Shown here piece after piece: positions 28,555-40,342 of a DNA stretch of 64,000 bases (position 1 is the first letter of the stretch; each line of letters opens with the position of its first letter). The translations under genes were made by a program, and so were the position numbers. This DNA is from Leptospira borgpetersenii serovar Javanica (GTDB lineage Bacteria; Spirochaetota; Leptospiria; Leptospirales; Leptospiraceae): contig NZ_QAJG01000002.1 of assembly GCF_003046425.1 (NCBI RefSeq), positions 138,501-202,500 on the forward strand, given 5' to 3'. The notes beneath the pieces are model-generated. The model saw only the letters and a program-made list of their open reading frames with translations. It was not told the origin of the DNA and did not search any database.

Positions 28555-30171
28555 TTACGCAATTTGCTTAATTCGACTTAACAACACTTTAGATTTGTTT
28601 AATTGAATATTCTGAATATCAATTAGTTTGTCTTTTCTTTCCGGAATAGCGTTAATTCGATTTTCTAATTTTGTTTTCAGAAACTCATTTAAAAGAATTA
28701 AACACCAGCGAATTCCGTAAAGTGGGAAATACATTAAAAATCTATTTTCAATTCCAAAATCTTGATCAAAAATTTTAATCGAATTTTTTAACCAGACTAT
28801 TCTTTCGCTTTCCGTGAGATTCATTCCAGGATGCCAAAGAAAATCTGAAATTAATTTTACAGGATCATCCCATCCAAAATATTCTAAATCATAAATATAT
28901 AATATTCCATTCAATCCAAGTTTAGAGTTATGAAAACCGAAATCAGAAGGACTTAATATCCAATATTGCCTTTTTAATTTTACAAAAAAATCTTCTTTAT
29001 AAAAAGATTTCGCTCTTTCCAAGAAAAAATCCAAAGTAGGTTGTAGTTCATATACCAAAAACTGATTTAATTCAGAATTATCTAAATTCTGGAGAACGAC
29101 CAATCGTCTTTGTATTTGTGATTCAAGTTCAGCACCAGATAAACAAGATTCAGATGCATATTTAAATGCTTCTTCTGGAACTTTGTCTTTTATTTCTTTT
29201 AATCTTTGTATAAACTTAATTAGCTGAAAGATTAGATCACTTTGTCGTTCATCTATCTCCTTTCCTTCAATCCAAAGATACAATCCCCAATTCAACGCAT
29301 CATCCTTTTGAATTGGCTTCGGAACTGGTAAATTAAATTGATACAACACTGAACAACTGTGGTATTCAGTTTCTAATCTTTTTCGTGGATCTAATTGCAA
29401 ATCCGGATAAATTTTTAACACGTAGAATTGGTCGTTGGAATCAACCCGATATACTCTACTATTCCCGTTCGCTTTTATCGTTTTTACTCCGGTTAAGTTT
29501 AAATCTTTCCACTTTTGAGTCAAAACGGAGAAAATTTCTTCCAATGAAAATTCGGAAAAAATAGATAACGAAATTTTTTTCCAGCTATCAAATTCTATTA
29601 TGTTTTCAATACTTCCGATATTTGCTTCTAACTTACCGAAAAGAATCTTTTTAGTAAACGATGAAAATTCCTTCTCTTCAAAAACCTCAACCAAATCATC
29701 TATGAAATAAGAAAGTTCAAGTTCATTGATTTTTTTTATTTTTTCTAATCTTGTAGTAGAGAAAAAAACATTCTCTATAGAAATATCAAATTCATTGGGA
29801 TCAAAAAATCCTTTTTGTTCCATCCATTGTAAGGCTGTGGTTCTAAGATTTATCTTTTCTTCGTCGAAATGACCATATTCAGTTTTATGACTAACAATAA
29901 AAACTTTTACCTGATTTAATTTACATTTCCATAAGAATTCAGCTACCCCCGGAAATAAAGTGGCTTGATCCATATATTTACCGTAAACTTTACCTTGGAC
30001 TTTTTGCCATAATAATTCCCCTTTTTCTAAAGTTCTAAGAAAGTCCCTAAGTTCTTTCTTAGATCCTCTCCATTCATTTGAGATTAATTTTTGTTCTTTC
30101 GCTACAATCGCAAAAACTTCATCATAGCACGCGAGAGTATTATCAAAATCTAATCCGATCCTAAGTTTCAT
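28555..30171 (-). CDS. HAD-like phosphatase fused to an APH/choline-kinase-like domain
   Basis: This 538-residue protein joins two phosphoryl-transfer folds. Residues 1-200 are HAD-like: D8 and D10 in GLDFDNTLACYD, FIVSHKTEYG as motif II and YFIDDLVEVF as motif IV. Residues 205-538 are an aminoglycoside-phosphotransferase-like kinase: K253 in YVLKIYP, SDFGFHN and IYDLEYFGWDDP. In the catalytic HxDxxxxN motif the histidine is replaced by P408 while D410 and N415 are kept. The pairing suggests phosphate removal and addition on the same sugar, but no substrate can be assigned. It overlaps the upstream SDR gene by 4 bp. Confidence 0.78.
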   Translation of the reverse strand: MKLRIGLDFDNTLACYDEVFAIVAKEQKLISNEWRGSKKELRDFLRTLEKGELLWQKVQGKVYGKYMDQATLFPGVAEFLWKCKLNQVKVFIVSHKTEYGHFDEEKINLRTTALQWMEQKGFFDPNEFDISIENVFFSTTRLEKIKKINELELSYFIDDLVEVFEEKEFSSFTKKILFGKLEANIGSIENIIEFDSWKKISLSIFSEFSLEEIFSVLTQKWKDLNLTGVKTIKANGNSRVYRVDSNDQFYVLKIYPDLQLDPRKRLETEYHSCSVLYQFNLPVPKPIQKDDALNWGLYLWIEGKEIDERQSDLIFQLIKFIQRLKEIKDKVPEEAFKYASESCLSGAELESQIQRRLVVLQNLDNSELNQFLVYELQPTLDFFLERAKSFYKEDFFVKLKRQYWILSPSDFGFHNSKLGLNGILYIYDLEYFGWDDPVKLISDFLWHPGMNLTESERIVWLKNSIKIFDQDFGIENRFLMYFPLYGIRWCLILLNEFLKTKLENRINAIPERKDKLIDIQNIQLNKSKVLLSRIKQIA

Positions 30172-31160
30172 TTTAAACTTACAGATTGCATACGTTTTAT
30201 ATTAAAATATTTTTCATCTGTCAAAGAATTTGGAAGAAGACCAGAATCAAAAGCTTTCTTTAAATCCTCTACCGCCAACTTAATAGAACGATTTGCACGA
30301 AACCCCAATTGATTGTAAATCTTATCGGAAGAAATATGGTAGGATCGATTATCGTTTGTAGGAGTTGTAACTAACTTTACATCTTCTCCGACAACTTCTT
30401 TAACCATATTAGCAATTTCAGAAACCGTAAAGTTCAAGTAACCGGCGTTATATATTTCTCCGGCTATTTTTTCTTTTGGAGCGCGTAATAAAACCAAATA
30501 GACATCGACCATGTCGTCAATATGAATATTCGGGCGAAGTTGCGCTCCTCCAAATACGGAGATTTCACGTTTGTGATATGCTAGATTAGTCAAAATATTT
30601 ACTACAACATCCAACCTTTGTCTAGGAGAATATCCACAGACAGTAGCAGGACGAATCGTAACGGTAGTAAAATGATCCGTCTGATATTCGTTTAATATTT
30701 TTTCGCAGTCCGCTTTGAACTTGGAATAATCGGTAAGAGGTTCTAACGAAAAATCTTCCGTAACATTCGGTTCATCTTTAATTCCATAAACGGAAGAAGA
30801 AGAAGCATAAATAAATCTTTTGACGGCGTGCTTTTTGCTAATTTCAACAAGAGGTCGAAATGCGTCTAAGTTGATTGATTTTCCTAAATTCGGATTTAAC
30901 TCAAAACTTGGATCGTTGGAAATACATGCAAGATGAATAACCGAATCATGGCCCGGAATCGTTTGATTCAAGAGATTTTGATCTCGAATATCTCCTTTAA
31001 CCTTCGTTAGGTTAGGATGTTCTTTAAGCACATCTTCTCCATAGATCATAAGATCAAGCACCGTTACTTTATAACCTTCCGAAAGAAGGCGAGGCACAAG
31101 CATGGCCCCGACATAGCCGGCACCGCCTGTTATATAAATACTTTTAATATTTTGATTCAC
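30168..31160 (-). CDS. NAD-dependent epimerase/dehydratase (extended SDR)
   Basis: The 330-residue product has the TGGAGYVGAML NAD-binding loop, YASSSSVYG at the catalytic serine and TDYSKFKADCE carrying YxxxK. HLACISNDPSFELNPN after strand 4 and LRPNIHIDDMVDVYL follow the nucleotide-sugar SDR pattern. In this block of sugar-phosphate and nucleotidyltransferase genes it probably modifies the activated product, for example by epimerisation. It lies 2 bp after the HldE-like gene. It is not close enough to a single characterised enzyme for a firm name. Confidence 0.8.
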   Translation of the reverse strand: MNQNIKSIYITGGAGYVGAMLVPRLLSEGYKVTVLDLMIYGEDVLKEHPNLTKVKGDIRDQNLLNQTIPGHDSVIHLACISNDPSFELNPNLGKSINLDAFRPLVEISKKHAVKRFIYASSSSVYGIKDEPNVTEDFSLEPLTDYSKFKADCEKILNEYQTDHFTTVTIRPATVCGYSPRQRLDVVVNILTNLAYHKREISVFGGAQLRPNIHIDDMVDVYLVLLRAPKEKIAGEIYNAGYLNFTVSEIANMVKEVVGEDVKLVTTPTNDNRSYHISSDKIYNQLGFRANRSIKLAVEDLKKAFDSGLLPNSLTDEKYFNIKRMQSVSLK

Positions 31161-31162
31161 AT

Positions 31163-32692
31163 TTACCTCAAATTCTTAATATAGTTTTCCAGTTTCTGAT
31201 GAGAAACAGGTATATTTCCAATTGTTTGAACAGCAAGCGCCGCCATACAAGCGCCAATCGCGGAAGCTTCCATCAAATTTGCACTGGAACACATGCTAAC
31301 CGAAATAGCTGCCAATAATGAATCACCCGCTCCAGCTACATCTACTGGGTTGGAAACTAAAGCAGGAAAGTGTTCTCTTTTCTTAAAATTGCCTGGAATA
31401 TCGTTCGAATACGCAATAAATCCTTCTGCGCCCAGCTTAATTAGTAAATTTTTGGAACGCGTTTTCTCCAAAAGAGTATTTGCAATCCATTCTACTCCGT
31501 CTTCATGATTTCCTAAAGCAATTCTAGCTTCTCTTTCAGTTGGGCATAATAAATTAAAATCTTCAAATTTAGCAATATTACCAACTTGACTACTACACTG
31601 TAAATCCCCAAAGAGCAAAATGTTGTTTTCCCTTGCTATTGATCGAATTTCAGTAAGGATTCTGTTAGTTATCACTCCATACACAAAATCACAAACTAGA
31701 ATTCCGTCGTAGTTTTTCGCAATTTTTTTCAATTTTTCAATGAGTTGATCTTCAATTTTTTTTGAGAGAGAATGTTCCTTAAGACGGCTGACTCGAAATA
31801 GTTTTTGATTTTCAACCATATAACGAATTTTGAATGTAGTAGGACGACTACCATCGCCGATCAATTGCACGTCGATACCTTGTTCTTGTAAGTTATTGCT
31901 TACCAAATTTGCATTTTCATCTTCACCTACAACCGATAAAAAAGTACAATCTGCACCTAAAGCTTTTACGTGTGCGGCAACTACACCTGCTCCGCCAACA
32001 AATTCCCTAGTTTCTAATTCTTTAACTACAAGAACCGGGGCTTCGGCGCTAATCCCAATGGCATCACAAGCTACATACTGATCTACTATAGTATCTCCTA
32101 TGACAAGGATTTTAGAATTGGAAAATTTCCCAATGTAAGTTATGAGCTTCGCGAGATCGATTCCTTGTCGTTTGTTTGCCTGAAGAAATAAATGTTTTCT
32201 TTCCGATTCAAGATCTTGTTGACTGCCATGAAGTAAATCAGCGCTTGCATAATGAACTTCTCCAGCATGAAAAATAACTTTCCCGTTTTGTTTTTCGATG
32301 CTATAAACCGCAGCTTTAATATCTTCACGATGTGTATTTTCAAGCTCTTTTCCCAAAACTAAAACAGAAGGTTTGATATGGAGTGATAAGTCTTCGAGCG
32401 AAATCTTATCCAATACGTAAACTAAGTCAACGAAATGTAAAGAAGCCACACCTTCCGCTCTTTCCATTTGATGAAAGTATTTGCTTCTTTGAGATTCCGC
32501 GATACTTTGATCTCCTAGAACCGCAACTTTTAATTTTTTTCCAAGACTTTTAGCATATTGTAAAAATCGAATATGTCCCGGATGTATAACGTTAAAATGT
32601 CCATAACAAAGAACTAAAGATTCTTCCAATGGGCTTTCACTTAGTTGTGAAACGTCCCCAAGAGATATAATTTTATGAGAATTCGGAATCAT
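31163..32692 (-). CDS. HldE-like enzyme with swapped domains (nucleotidyltransferase-kinase)
   Basis: The start at 32692 overlaps the preceding stop as ATGA; an ATG 18 codons upstream is less likely. The 509-residue protein begins with a cytidylyltransferase-like domain with GHFNVIHPGH (31-40) and continues with a PfkB/ribokinase-like kinase from about residue 180 (ILVIGDTIVDQYV, GGAGVVAAHV and DVAGAGDSLLAA with the catalytic Asp). In HldE the kinase precedes the adenylyltransferase, so the order is reversed here. It probably phosphorylates and/or activates a heptose-like sugar phosphate. The nucleotide used is unknown. Confidence 0.83.
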   Translation of the reverse strand: MIPNSHKIISLGDVSQLSESPLEESLVLCYGHFNVIHPGHIRFLQYAKSLGKKLKVAVLGDQSIAESQRSKYFHQMERAEGVASLHFVDLVYVLDKISLEDLSLHIKPSVLVLGKELENTHREDIKAAVYSIEKQNGKVIFHAGEVHYASADLLHGSQQDLESERKHLFLQANKRQGIDLAKLITYIGKFSNSKILVIGDTIVDQYVACDAIGISAEAPVLVVKELETREFVGGAGVVAAHVKALGADCTFLSVVGEDENANLVSNNLQEQGIDVQLIGDGSRPTTFKIRYMVENQKLFRVSRLKEHSLSKKIEDQLIEKLKKIAKNYDGILVCDFVYGVITNRILTEIRSIARENNILLFGDLQCSSQVGNIAKFEDFNLLCPTEREARIALGNHEDGVEWIANTLLEKTRSKNLLIKLGAEGFIAYSNDIPGNFKKREHFPALVSNPVDVAGAGDSLLAAISVSMCSSANLMEASAIGACMAALAVQTIGNIPVSHQKLENYIKNLR

Positions 32693-33492
32693 AATATTGA
32701 CTGAATGGATTGATGAATCGAGTTCGATAAAAATTCGGTCTCCCATTCATCTAAATTATTGTTTTCTGGGAAAACAACTTCCTTTTGAGCCTTCGCCAAA
32801 GCCTCTGAATTTCCAATATCACGCATTATACCTTTGTTTTCCCAAGTGGCGATTTTACCTAAAAATTGAGGCAATACCTGATTGCTAAAATCATTTACAT
32901 ATTCTCTTTCTATAATCCAATCTAAAACTTCCGGTTCAATCAAGTAGATGGCGGCATTTGCCAGATTCCCCGGAGGATTCTCCACTTTTTCGTGGAACCT
33001 TTGAACGACTCCATCATCATCCAGTTCCACAATCCCGCAGCTTTTGGGAGAATCAGTTCGAAACGTCATCATCGTTATAAGAGAACCCTCAGGTCTTTTC
33101 AAAAAATGAAATTCAACAAAAGAATCAAAATCGCATAAACAAAGATTATCGCCGTGAACCAAAAGAATTGTTTTCCCTTTAAAAAAATCATAGTTCTTTT
33201 GAAGAGTTCCCGCAGTACCTAATAATTCCGGCTCGTAAATAGATTTGACCCAATCTTTATATTTCGGTCTTTTTAAAAAAGAAGAAACAACCTCGCTTAA
33301 ATAATGAAGATTTACTAACACTTTAGAAATCTTTAATTGAGAGATTTGATCCAACCAAATTTCAAGTAAAGGTTTCCCGGAAATCGGCATCAAACATTTC
33401 GGCCAACGATCCGTAAGGGGCTTAAGTCTGGTTCCAAGCCCGGCCGCCAGAATCAAAACGGTAATTTCGTTTTTATGAATTGGTTCCACCAA
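32689..33492 (-). CDS. Sugar-1-phosphate nucleotidyltransferase (HddC/ManC-like)
   Basis: This 267-residue nucleotidyltransferase opens with VLILAAGLGTRLKPLTDRWP and PKCLMPISGKPLLE, the signature loop and substrate lysine of the family. LLVHGDNLCLCDFDSF holds the Mg2+-binding Asp. It lacks the C-terminal beta-helix of GlmU-like enzymes, so it resembles HddC-type (D-glycero-D-manno-heptose 1-phosphate guanylyltransferase) or short mannose-1-phosphate enzymes. It overlaps the upstream SDR by 20 bp. With gmhA and the HldE-like gene, an activated heptose is the best guess for its product. Confidence 0.8.
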   Translation of the reverse strand: MVEPIHKNEITVLILAAGLGTRLKPLTDRWPKCLMPISGKPLLEIWLDQISQLKISKVLVNLHYLSEVVSSFLKRPKYKDWVKSIYEPELLGTAGTLQKNYDFFKGKTILLVHGDNLCLCDFDSFVEFHFLKRPEGSLITMMTFRTDSPKSCGIVELDDDGVVQRFHEKVENPPGNLANAAIYLIEPEVLDWIIEREYVNDFSNQVLPQFLGKIATWENKGIMRDIGNSEALAKAQKEVVFPENNNLDEWETEFLSNSIHQSIQSIL

Positions 33493-34462
33493 GATACTTA
33501 AACCAATCGGATGTCGCCTTTTCTATTTTGTCAGGCGTCCATACTGGGGCTTCTCTCCAATAATCTATATTCTTTAATAATTCACCAATCCCCGTCTCTA
33601 TTGAAATTTTAGGGGACCATTTTAAATTTTCTTTAATCTTAGTAATATCGGCAAAAGTGCTATCCGGTTCACCAGGTCGCTTCGGAATGTATGTAACTTC
33701 TCCTTTCAAAAGTTCTACAATTCGATTCACTGAAATCGTGGCACCACTTCCAACGTTATAAATTTCACCTACTTTATCACTTTGAGCGGCTGCAAAAACC
33801 GCTTCCACAACGTCTCTCACATAAGTAAAATCCCTAGTTTGTTTTCCATCCCCAACTACAGTGAAAGGTTTCCCAGCCAACTTTTGAGCTAAAAAAACTC
33901 CAAAGACTGCACCATAAGTTCCGGAAGTTCGAGATCTAGGTCCGTAAACATTAAAAAACCTTAATGATAAAGCGGGAAATTTATAAACTTGCGCCCAGTG
34001 CATGACCAATTCTTCCCCCATCCTTTTTGTAAGTGCGTATGGATATTGAGGTAGAATTGGTGAAGTTTCAGGAGTTGGATAAAGCTCCGGAATTCCATAA
34101 CACGAAGAAGAGGCGGCATAAACAAACCGCTTCACTCCGTAATGTCTACTTGCTTGAAGAACATTCAGAGTACCAGTTACATTGGATTGAAAATAACCCT
34201 CTGGATTTTGAATACTAGGAACGATATCCGCGAGCGCCGCAAGATGAAATACATAATCGATCGATTGAAACTTTTTAATCCAGTCTTCTTGGATAGACAA
34301 ATCACATTCAACTAAATCAATTTTCTCTTTTACGTGATTTAAATTAAATGCCCTTCCCGTGCTGAAATTATCCAGAACGGTAACCTCAAATTGATTTTCT
34401 AATAGAAGGTCTACAAGATGGCTTCCAATAAACCCCGCCCCACCAGTAACTAACGCTTTCAT
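33473..34462 (-). CDS. NAD-dependent epimerase/dehydratase (GalE/WbpP-like SDR)
   Basis: The 329-residue SDR shows TGGAGFIGSHLVDLL, YAASSSCYGIPE, YPYALTKRMGEE (YxxxK) and FFNVYGPRSRTSG, the last typical of UDP-hexose or UDP-HexNAc 4-epimerases and related dehydratases. TRDFTYVRDVVEAVF is the usual substrate-domain motif. It lies 6 bp after gmhA and overlaps the nucleotidyltransferase by 20 bp, so it probably acts in the heptose-like block. Reaction and substrate are inferred from family only. Confidence 0.82.
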   Translation of the reverse strand: MKALVTGGAGFIGSHLVDLLLENQFEVTVLDNFSTGRAFNLNHVKEKIDLVECDLSIQEDWIKKFQSIDYVFHLAALADIVPSIQNPEGYFQSNVTGTLNVLQASRHYGVKRFVYAASSSCYGIPELYPTPETSPILPQYPYALTKRMGEELVMHWAQVYKFPALSLRFFNVYGPRSRTSGTYGAVFGVFLAQKLAGKPFTVVGDGKQTRDFTYVRDVVEAVFAAAQSDKVGEIYNVGSGATISVNRIVELLKGEVTYIPKRPGEPDSTFADITKIKENLKWSPKISIETGIGELLKNIDYWREAPVWTPDKIEKATSDWFKYLGGTNS

Positions 34463-34468
34463 TCTAAT

Positions 34469-35026
34469 TTACTTTACTCCACACAACCATTGCATACACA
34501 TATGCCCTACAATCACTTGTAAATCTTCAGATATTTGCATATCATTGATCGGAAAGTGGATTGGATATTTTGCCAATTCCTTGCACTTACCTCCCGAAAA
34601 TCCTAAAATTGCATACGTGACCATTCCAATTTTATTTCCGACTTCAAGCGCCTTTACTACGTTAGGTGAATTACCGCTCCCAGAAAGAACGATTAGAACA
34701 TCACCTTTATCCGCTTTTACCTCTAATTGTTGAGAAAAAATAGTATCGTATCCTTCGTCATTGGCAAGACAAGTAATAACCGCCGCATTCGCAGGCAAAG
34801 CTTCCACACGAAGCCCAATTCCATTCTTTTTATCAATACCGTAATTAAAGTCGTTCGCGAGATGAATTGCATTTCCGGCACTTCCACCGTTTCCACAAAG
34901 GAAAACTTGTTTTTTAGTCTCCCAAGCGTCCTTCAATGAAAATGCAAGATGTTCTATTTCGGATGCTCTTTCGGGAACAAGTACCGATTGAAGACGGCCA
35001 ATATACGCATTGTAGTGATCTAACAT
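34469..35026 (-). CDS. gmhA: GmhA-like sedoheptulose 7-phosphate isomerase (SIS domain)
   Basis: The start at 35026 (MLDHYNAYIGRLQ) follows the ribosome-binding site AAGAGG by 6 nt; the longer TTG-initiated frame would run into a repeat element. The 185-residue protein has the SIS-domain motif FLCGNGGSAGNAIHLANDF, ALPANAAVITCLAND and VLSGSGNSPNV, all as in GmhA. It would convert sedoheptulose 7-phosphate to D-glycero-D-manno-heptose 7-phosphate. A 163-bp inverted-repeat element lies only 21 bp upstream, between this gene and the LhgO-like gene. A transketolase in the same unit could supply the substrate. Confidence 0.88.
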   Translation of the reverse strand: MLDHYNAYIGRLQSVLVPERASEIEHLAFSLKDAWETKKQVFLCGNGGSAGNAIHLANDFNYGIDKKNGIGLRVEALPANAAVITCLANDEGYDTIFSQQLEVKADKGDVLIVLSGSGNSPNVVKALEVGNKIGMVTYAILGFSGGKCKELAKYPIHFPINDMQISEDLQVIVGHMCMQWLCGVK

Positions 35027-35046
35027 ATGTTTCCTCTTTTGAATAA

Positions 35047-35209
35047 GAGCTTGTCCCAAAACCTAGGATGTAGGAACTCCTACGAGAATGTTCCAACAAT
35101 AAAATCCGTTAGAAAATCCATAAATCACCGATCTGCGGGAATTTCCTCGCTCTATTACGAACTTATAAAATGATTCTGCTGATTTCTTTTCAGGTTTTGG
35201 GACAGACTC
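35047..35209. repeat. TWA-flanked inverted-repeat element, 163-bp type
   Basis: The ends are GAGCTTGTCCCAAAACCT (left) and AGGTTTTGGGACAGACTC (right), flanked by TAA at 35044-35046 and 35210-35212. The terminal G on the minus strand is the last base of the TAG stop codon of the LhgO-like gene. The copy at 45104-45266 has the same length. Confidence 0.88.
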
Positions 35210-36322
35210 TAAATCAGTGATTTAACTAATAGAGATACTTCTTCGCCAATCGAAGGAGAAGAAGTAAGTCCGGGACTTTCGATCCCAAGTAAATGAATCC
35301 AAGGACGATTTTCTGGATATTTTTTAATTACAAAATCAGCAATTGGTTTATTCTCAAAAAATAATCTAGGCCTTAATCCTACGTAACCTTGGATTAAATC
35401 CTCTTCAATGTAATAATTCGTAATATTCTTTAAGGAATTAAAAAAGACATCTCTTGGCGTTTGAAATTTATAATCGGTTTTGGATTCAGCCCAATTAGAA
35501 TTTGGACCTGCGTACGACTCACCATTAAGATGAAACGTATAATGAACACCTAATGCAGTACTTGTATGTGAGGGAAGCGGATAAACCAACTTTTTAAATG
35601 GGAGTTCTCTTCTTAAACGGTAATACTCACCTTTATTCGGACGAATTTCGTATTTCAATTCTTTCAACTGCTGCAAAAGTTCATCGGAATGAAGCCCTCC
35701 AGCGTTTATAATACAATCAGCTTCAATTTTTTCCATAATACCTGATTGCCTATCGCACAAGAAAGGCTCTCCTCCTTGAAAAATAAAACGTTTCCCCTTG
35801 ATAAAAGTAACTCCAGAATTTTCACATCCTTTCCATAACACTTTCAGATAAAGGGAAACGTCCACCACTCCCGTTTTTGGAAGGTGAAGCGCATTTTCTC
35901 CCAAAAGAGAAGGATATTCTAAAGAAAGATTTTTTATATAATTTGCGCCACGAATACCGTATCGAATGGATTTATTATAAAGTTCCTCCAATTTTTCTTT
36001 TTTTTGCAACTCAACGGAAAGATCCTCTCTAACTCCACTTGTAATGATTTTACCGCAGATATTATAAGGAACATTAAATTGATTAAAAAACTCTAATGAT
36101 AGTTCGTAACCTCTAAGACAGTGCTTTAGTTTTTGAGAATCTTCGGCATAATAAATCCCTGAATGCAAAACCCCTGAATTTCTCCCACTGATGCCGTCGC
36201 CCCTATTTTCTGATGAGTCACATAAATAAATATCTGAATTGGTGTTTTTACAAAGTTGATACGCGATCCAACTCCCAACGATACCCGAACCTATTACTAA
36301 GATCAAATGGTTAATACATCCT

Positions 36323-36348
<26 letters not shown>
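35209..36348 (-). CDS. LhgO-like FAD-dependent oxidoreductase
   Basis: This 379-residue DAO-family flavoprotein has the FAD-binding loop [15 protein letters not shown] (about 18-32). [15 protein letters not shown] and [10 protein letters not shown], then [18 protein letters not shown], are as in L-2-hydroxyglutarate oxidases. It may oxidise a 2-hydroxyacid or act on a sugar-derived substrate here. The ATG overlaps fcl by 26 bp; a TTG at 36306, behind GAAGGA, would start right before the FAD loop and is a credible alternative. The TAG stop is formed partly by an inserted repeat, so the original C-terminus may have been slightly different. Confidence 0.8.
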
Positions 36349-37592
<1,244 letters not shown>

Positions 37593-37689
37593 AAGGAACC
37601 CCAAAAAGAAGGAGATTCGGAAAAAGGAACTCTAACGAAAGCTTCGAGCATAGCTTCGCCGGGTCAGTCCCAGAATTGGAAAATCCTGA

Positions 37690-37720
37690 TTCATAAAAAA
37701 ACGCAAAGGAATCCTGTCAA
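37690..37720 (-). promoter_or_regulatory. Candidate promoter of the rfb operon
   Basis: On the minus strand TTGACA (plus positions 37715-37720) matches the -35 consensus exactly. A TATGAA box lies at 37690-37695, giving a long 19-bp spacer; shifted hexamers TTATGA or TTTATG give 18 or 17 bp. The predicted start would leave a 5' leader of roughly 90 nt before the regulator gene. Confidence 0.6.
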
Positions 37721-37726
37721 GAATTT

Positions 37727-37743
37727 TGTTCAACTGTTGAACA
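37727..37743. promoter_or_regulatory. 17-bp perfect palindrome upstream of the rfb promoter
   Basis: TGTTCAAC-T-GTTGAACA has two 8-bp arms around one central base and lies 6 bp upstream of the -35 box. Length and symmetry fit an operator for a dimeric winged-helix regulator such as the one encoded by the first gene. Confidence 0.65.
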
Positions 37744-37976
37744 GACCTCAAGTTTGCATCTTTCCGATTTCCAGACAAACCTCAATTGAATCACTCTGAA
37801 AAAGAACGACTTCCCTTCTCAATTTACAAACGGAGGCCAAGGCACAAAACGAAAAAGTGATAGGAAAAGCATGCAAAAGTAAACGAGAACTGCTGGGATG
37901 TCCCATTAGAAGGTGATTCGTTTCTTAAGAAACACCAAATAACGTTCCTGTGAATTCGATATAAAAAAGTTTGGGC

Positions 37977-38135
37977 GAATCCAGCCTTTGCAAACAAAGG
38001 CTGGACCGGGCTCTCAGCTCCGGTCAAGTTATGTGGAACTCCGGAATCAGATTCAATTTTCATAAAATACCAATAACAATAACTTGACCTCGCATCGATC
38101 CCTTTCGCGTTAATTACACCGAACTCACGTTATAG
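37977..38135. repeat. Composite dispersed repeat with paired hairpins
   Basis: CCAGCCTTTG (37981-37990) pairs with CAAAGGCTGG (37995-38004), and ACCGG pairs with CCGGT directly after (38005-38024). The block continues with GGTCAAGTTAT, TCGCATCGATCCCTTTC and CCGAACTCACGTTA. Pieces of the same block recur near 44241-44345, 44532-44577, 44941-44995, 45917-45935, 46021-46060 and 61138-61566. Confidence 0.7.
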
Positions 38136-38240
38136 ATTCTATCATGTAGGGGAAAATACCCTATACCCTGAAAAGTTTCTATCTCAAAAAGCCTCGAAGG
38201 TTTTAGTCGAAAATAACGTTTGGAAATTGGGAAAAGTATC

Positions 38241-39659
<1,419 letters not shown>

Positions 39660-39674
39660 TCATTTTTTTTAGAA

Positions 39675-39745
<71 letters not shown>

Positions 39746-40121
39746 GCCACTTTCCCAATTGGCAAACAGTCTATGCGGATTTTTCCTTCGAAACTCGACG
39801 GAACTCAGATATCCTCAAACCGAACGTCTCCTTTTTTGTCGTAATATATTTTGGCATAGTCGAATTAGATATATTCAGAATATTACATATACTTTCTACT
39901 GGGAAATAATTCTTTTTTATATATGTATATTTCACTGCAAAAAATGATATTTTATTTCTTATACGTCCAAAATACAAATGATTGAATCGCCTTTTAATTC
40001 ACGCTTTTTGCCCCAGTTTAATTCTATTTTCTAATATTATTTAATAAAAATAGGGTGAATCGCCCTACTATCAATTAAATCTCTATCCTAAATATTATAG
40101 ATCATTTGAGTCGAATATTAA

Positions 40122-40325
40122 AAACCTGTCTCAAATCCCGCCGCGGGGAACTCATAGGAAGTCGTGGCGGCTTGAGTTTAAGAAACATGTAGGAACTATT
40201 ACAATTTTGAACGACAGGAAAAAACCGCTAATACAGCGGTTTCTGTAGGAACTCTCACATTCAAAAGACTGATGACAGTGTCACAGCAATGCCGCTCCCA
40301 CAGAAGACAGTTTTGAGACCGGATC
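40122..40325. repeat. TWA-flanked inverted-repeat element, ~205-bp type
   Basis: The left end AAACCTGTCTCAAAT and the right end TTTTGAGACCGGATC are flanked by TAA (40119-40121 and 40326-40328). The interior words GGCGGCTTGAGTTTA, CGACAGGAAAAA and CATTCAAAAGACTGATGACA are shared with 57308-57514. Confidence 0.83.
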
Positions 40326-40342
40326 TAAAGCTTGAAAAAATT

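Larger units (their letters stand above)
37605..38240. other. Divergent regulatory and repeat region
   Basis: This gap separates the leftward rfb operon from the rightward SBBP lipoprotein gene. It contains the rfb promoter and palindrome (37690-37743) and a composite repeat with two hairpins (37977-38135). A 79-codon minus-strand frame over the repeat is not considered real. Confidence 0.75.

Noticed and set aside
37824..38063. 79-codon minus-strand frame with a VQPLFAKAGFAQTF-like peptide
   Set aside because: It is a translation of the composite repeat hairpin; the same peptide pattern arises at the other copies.
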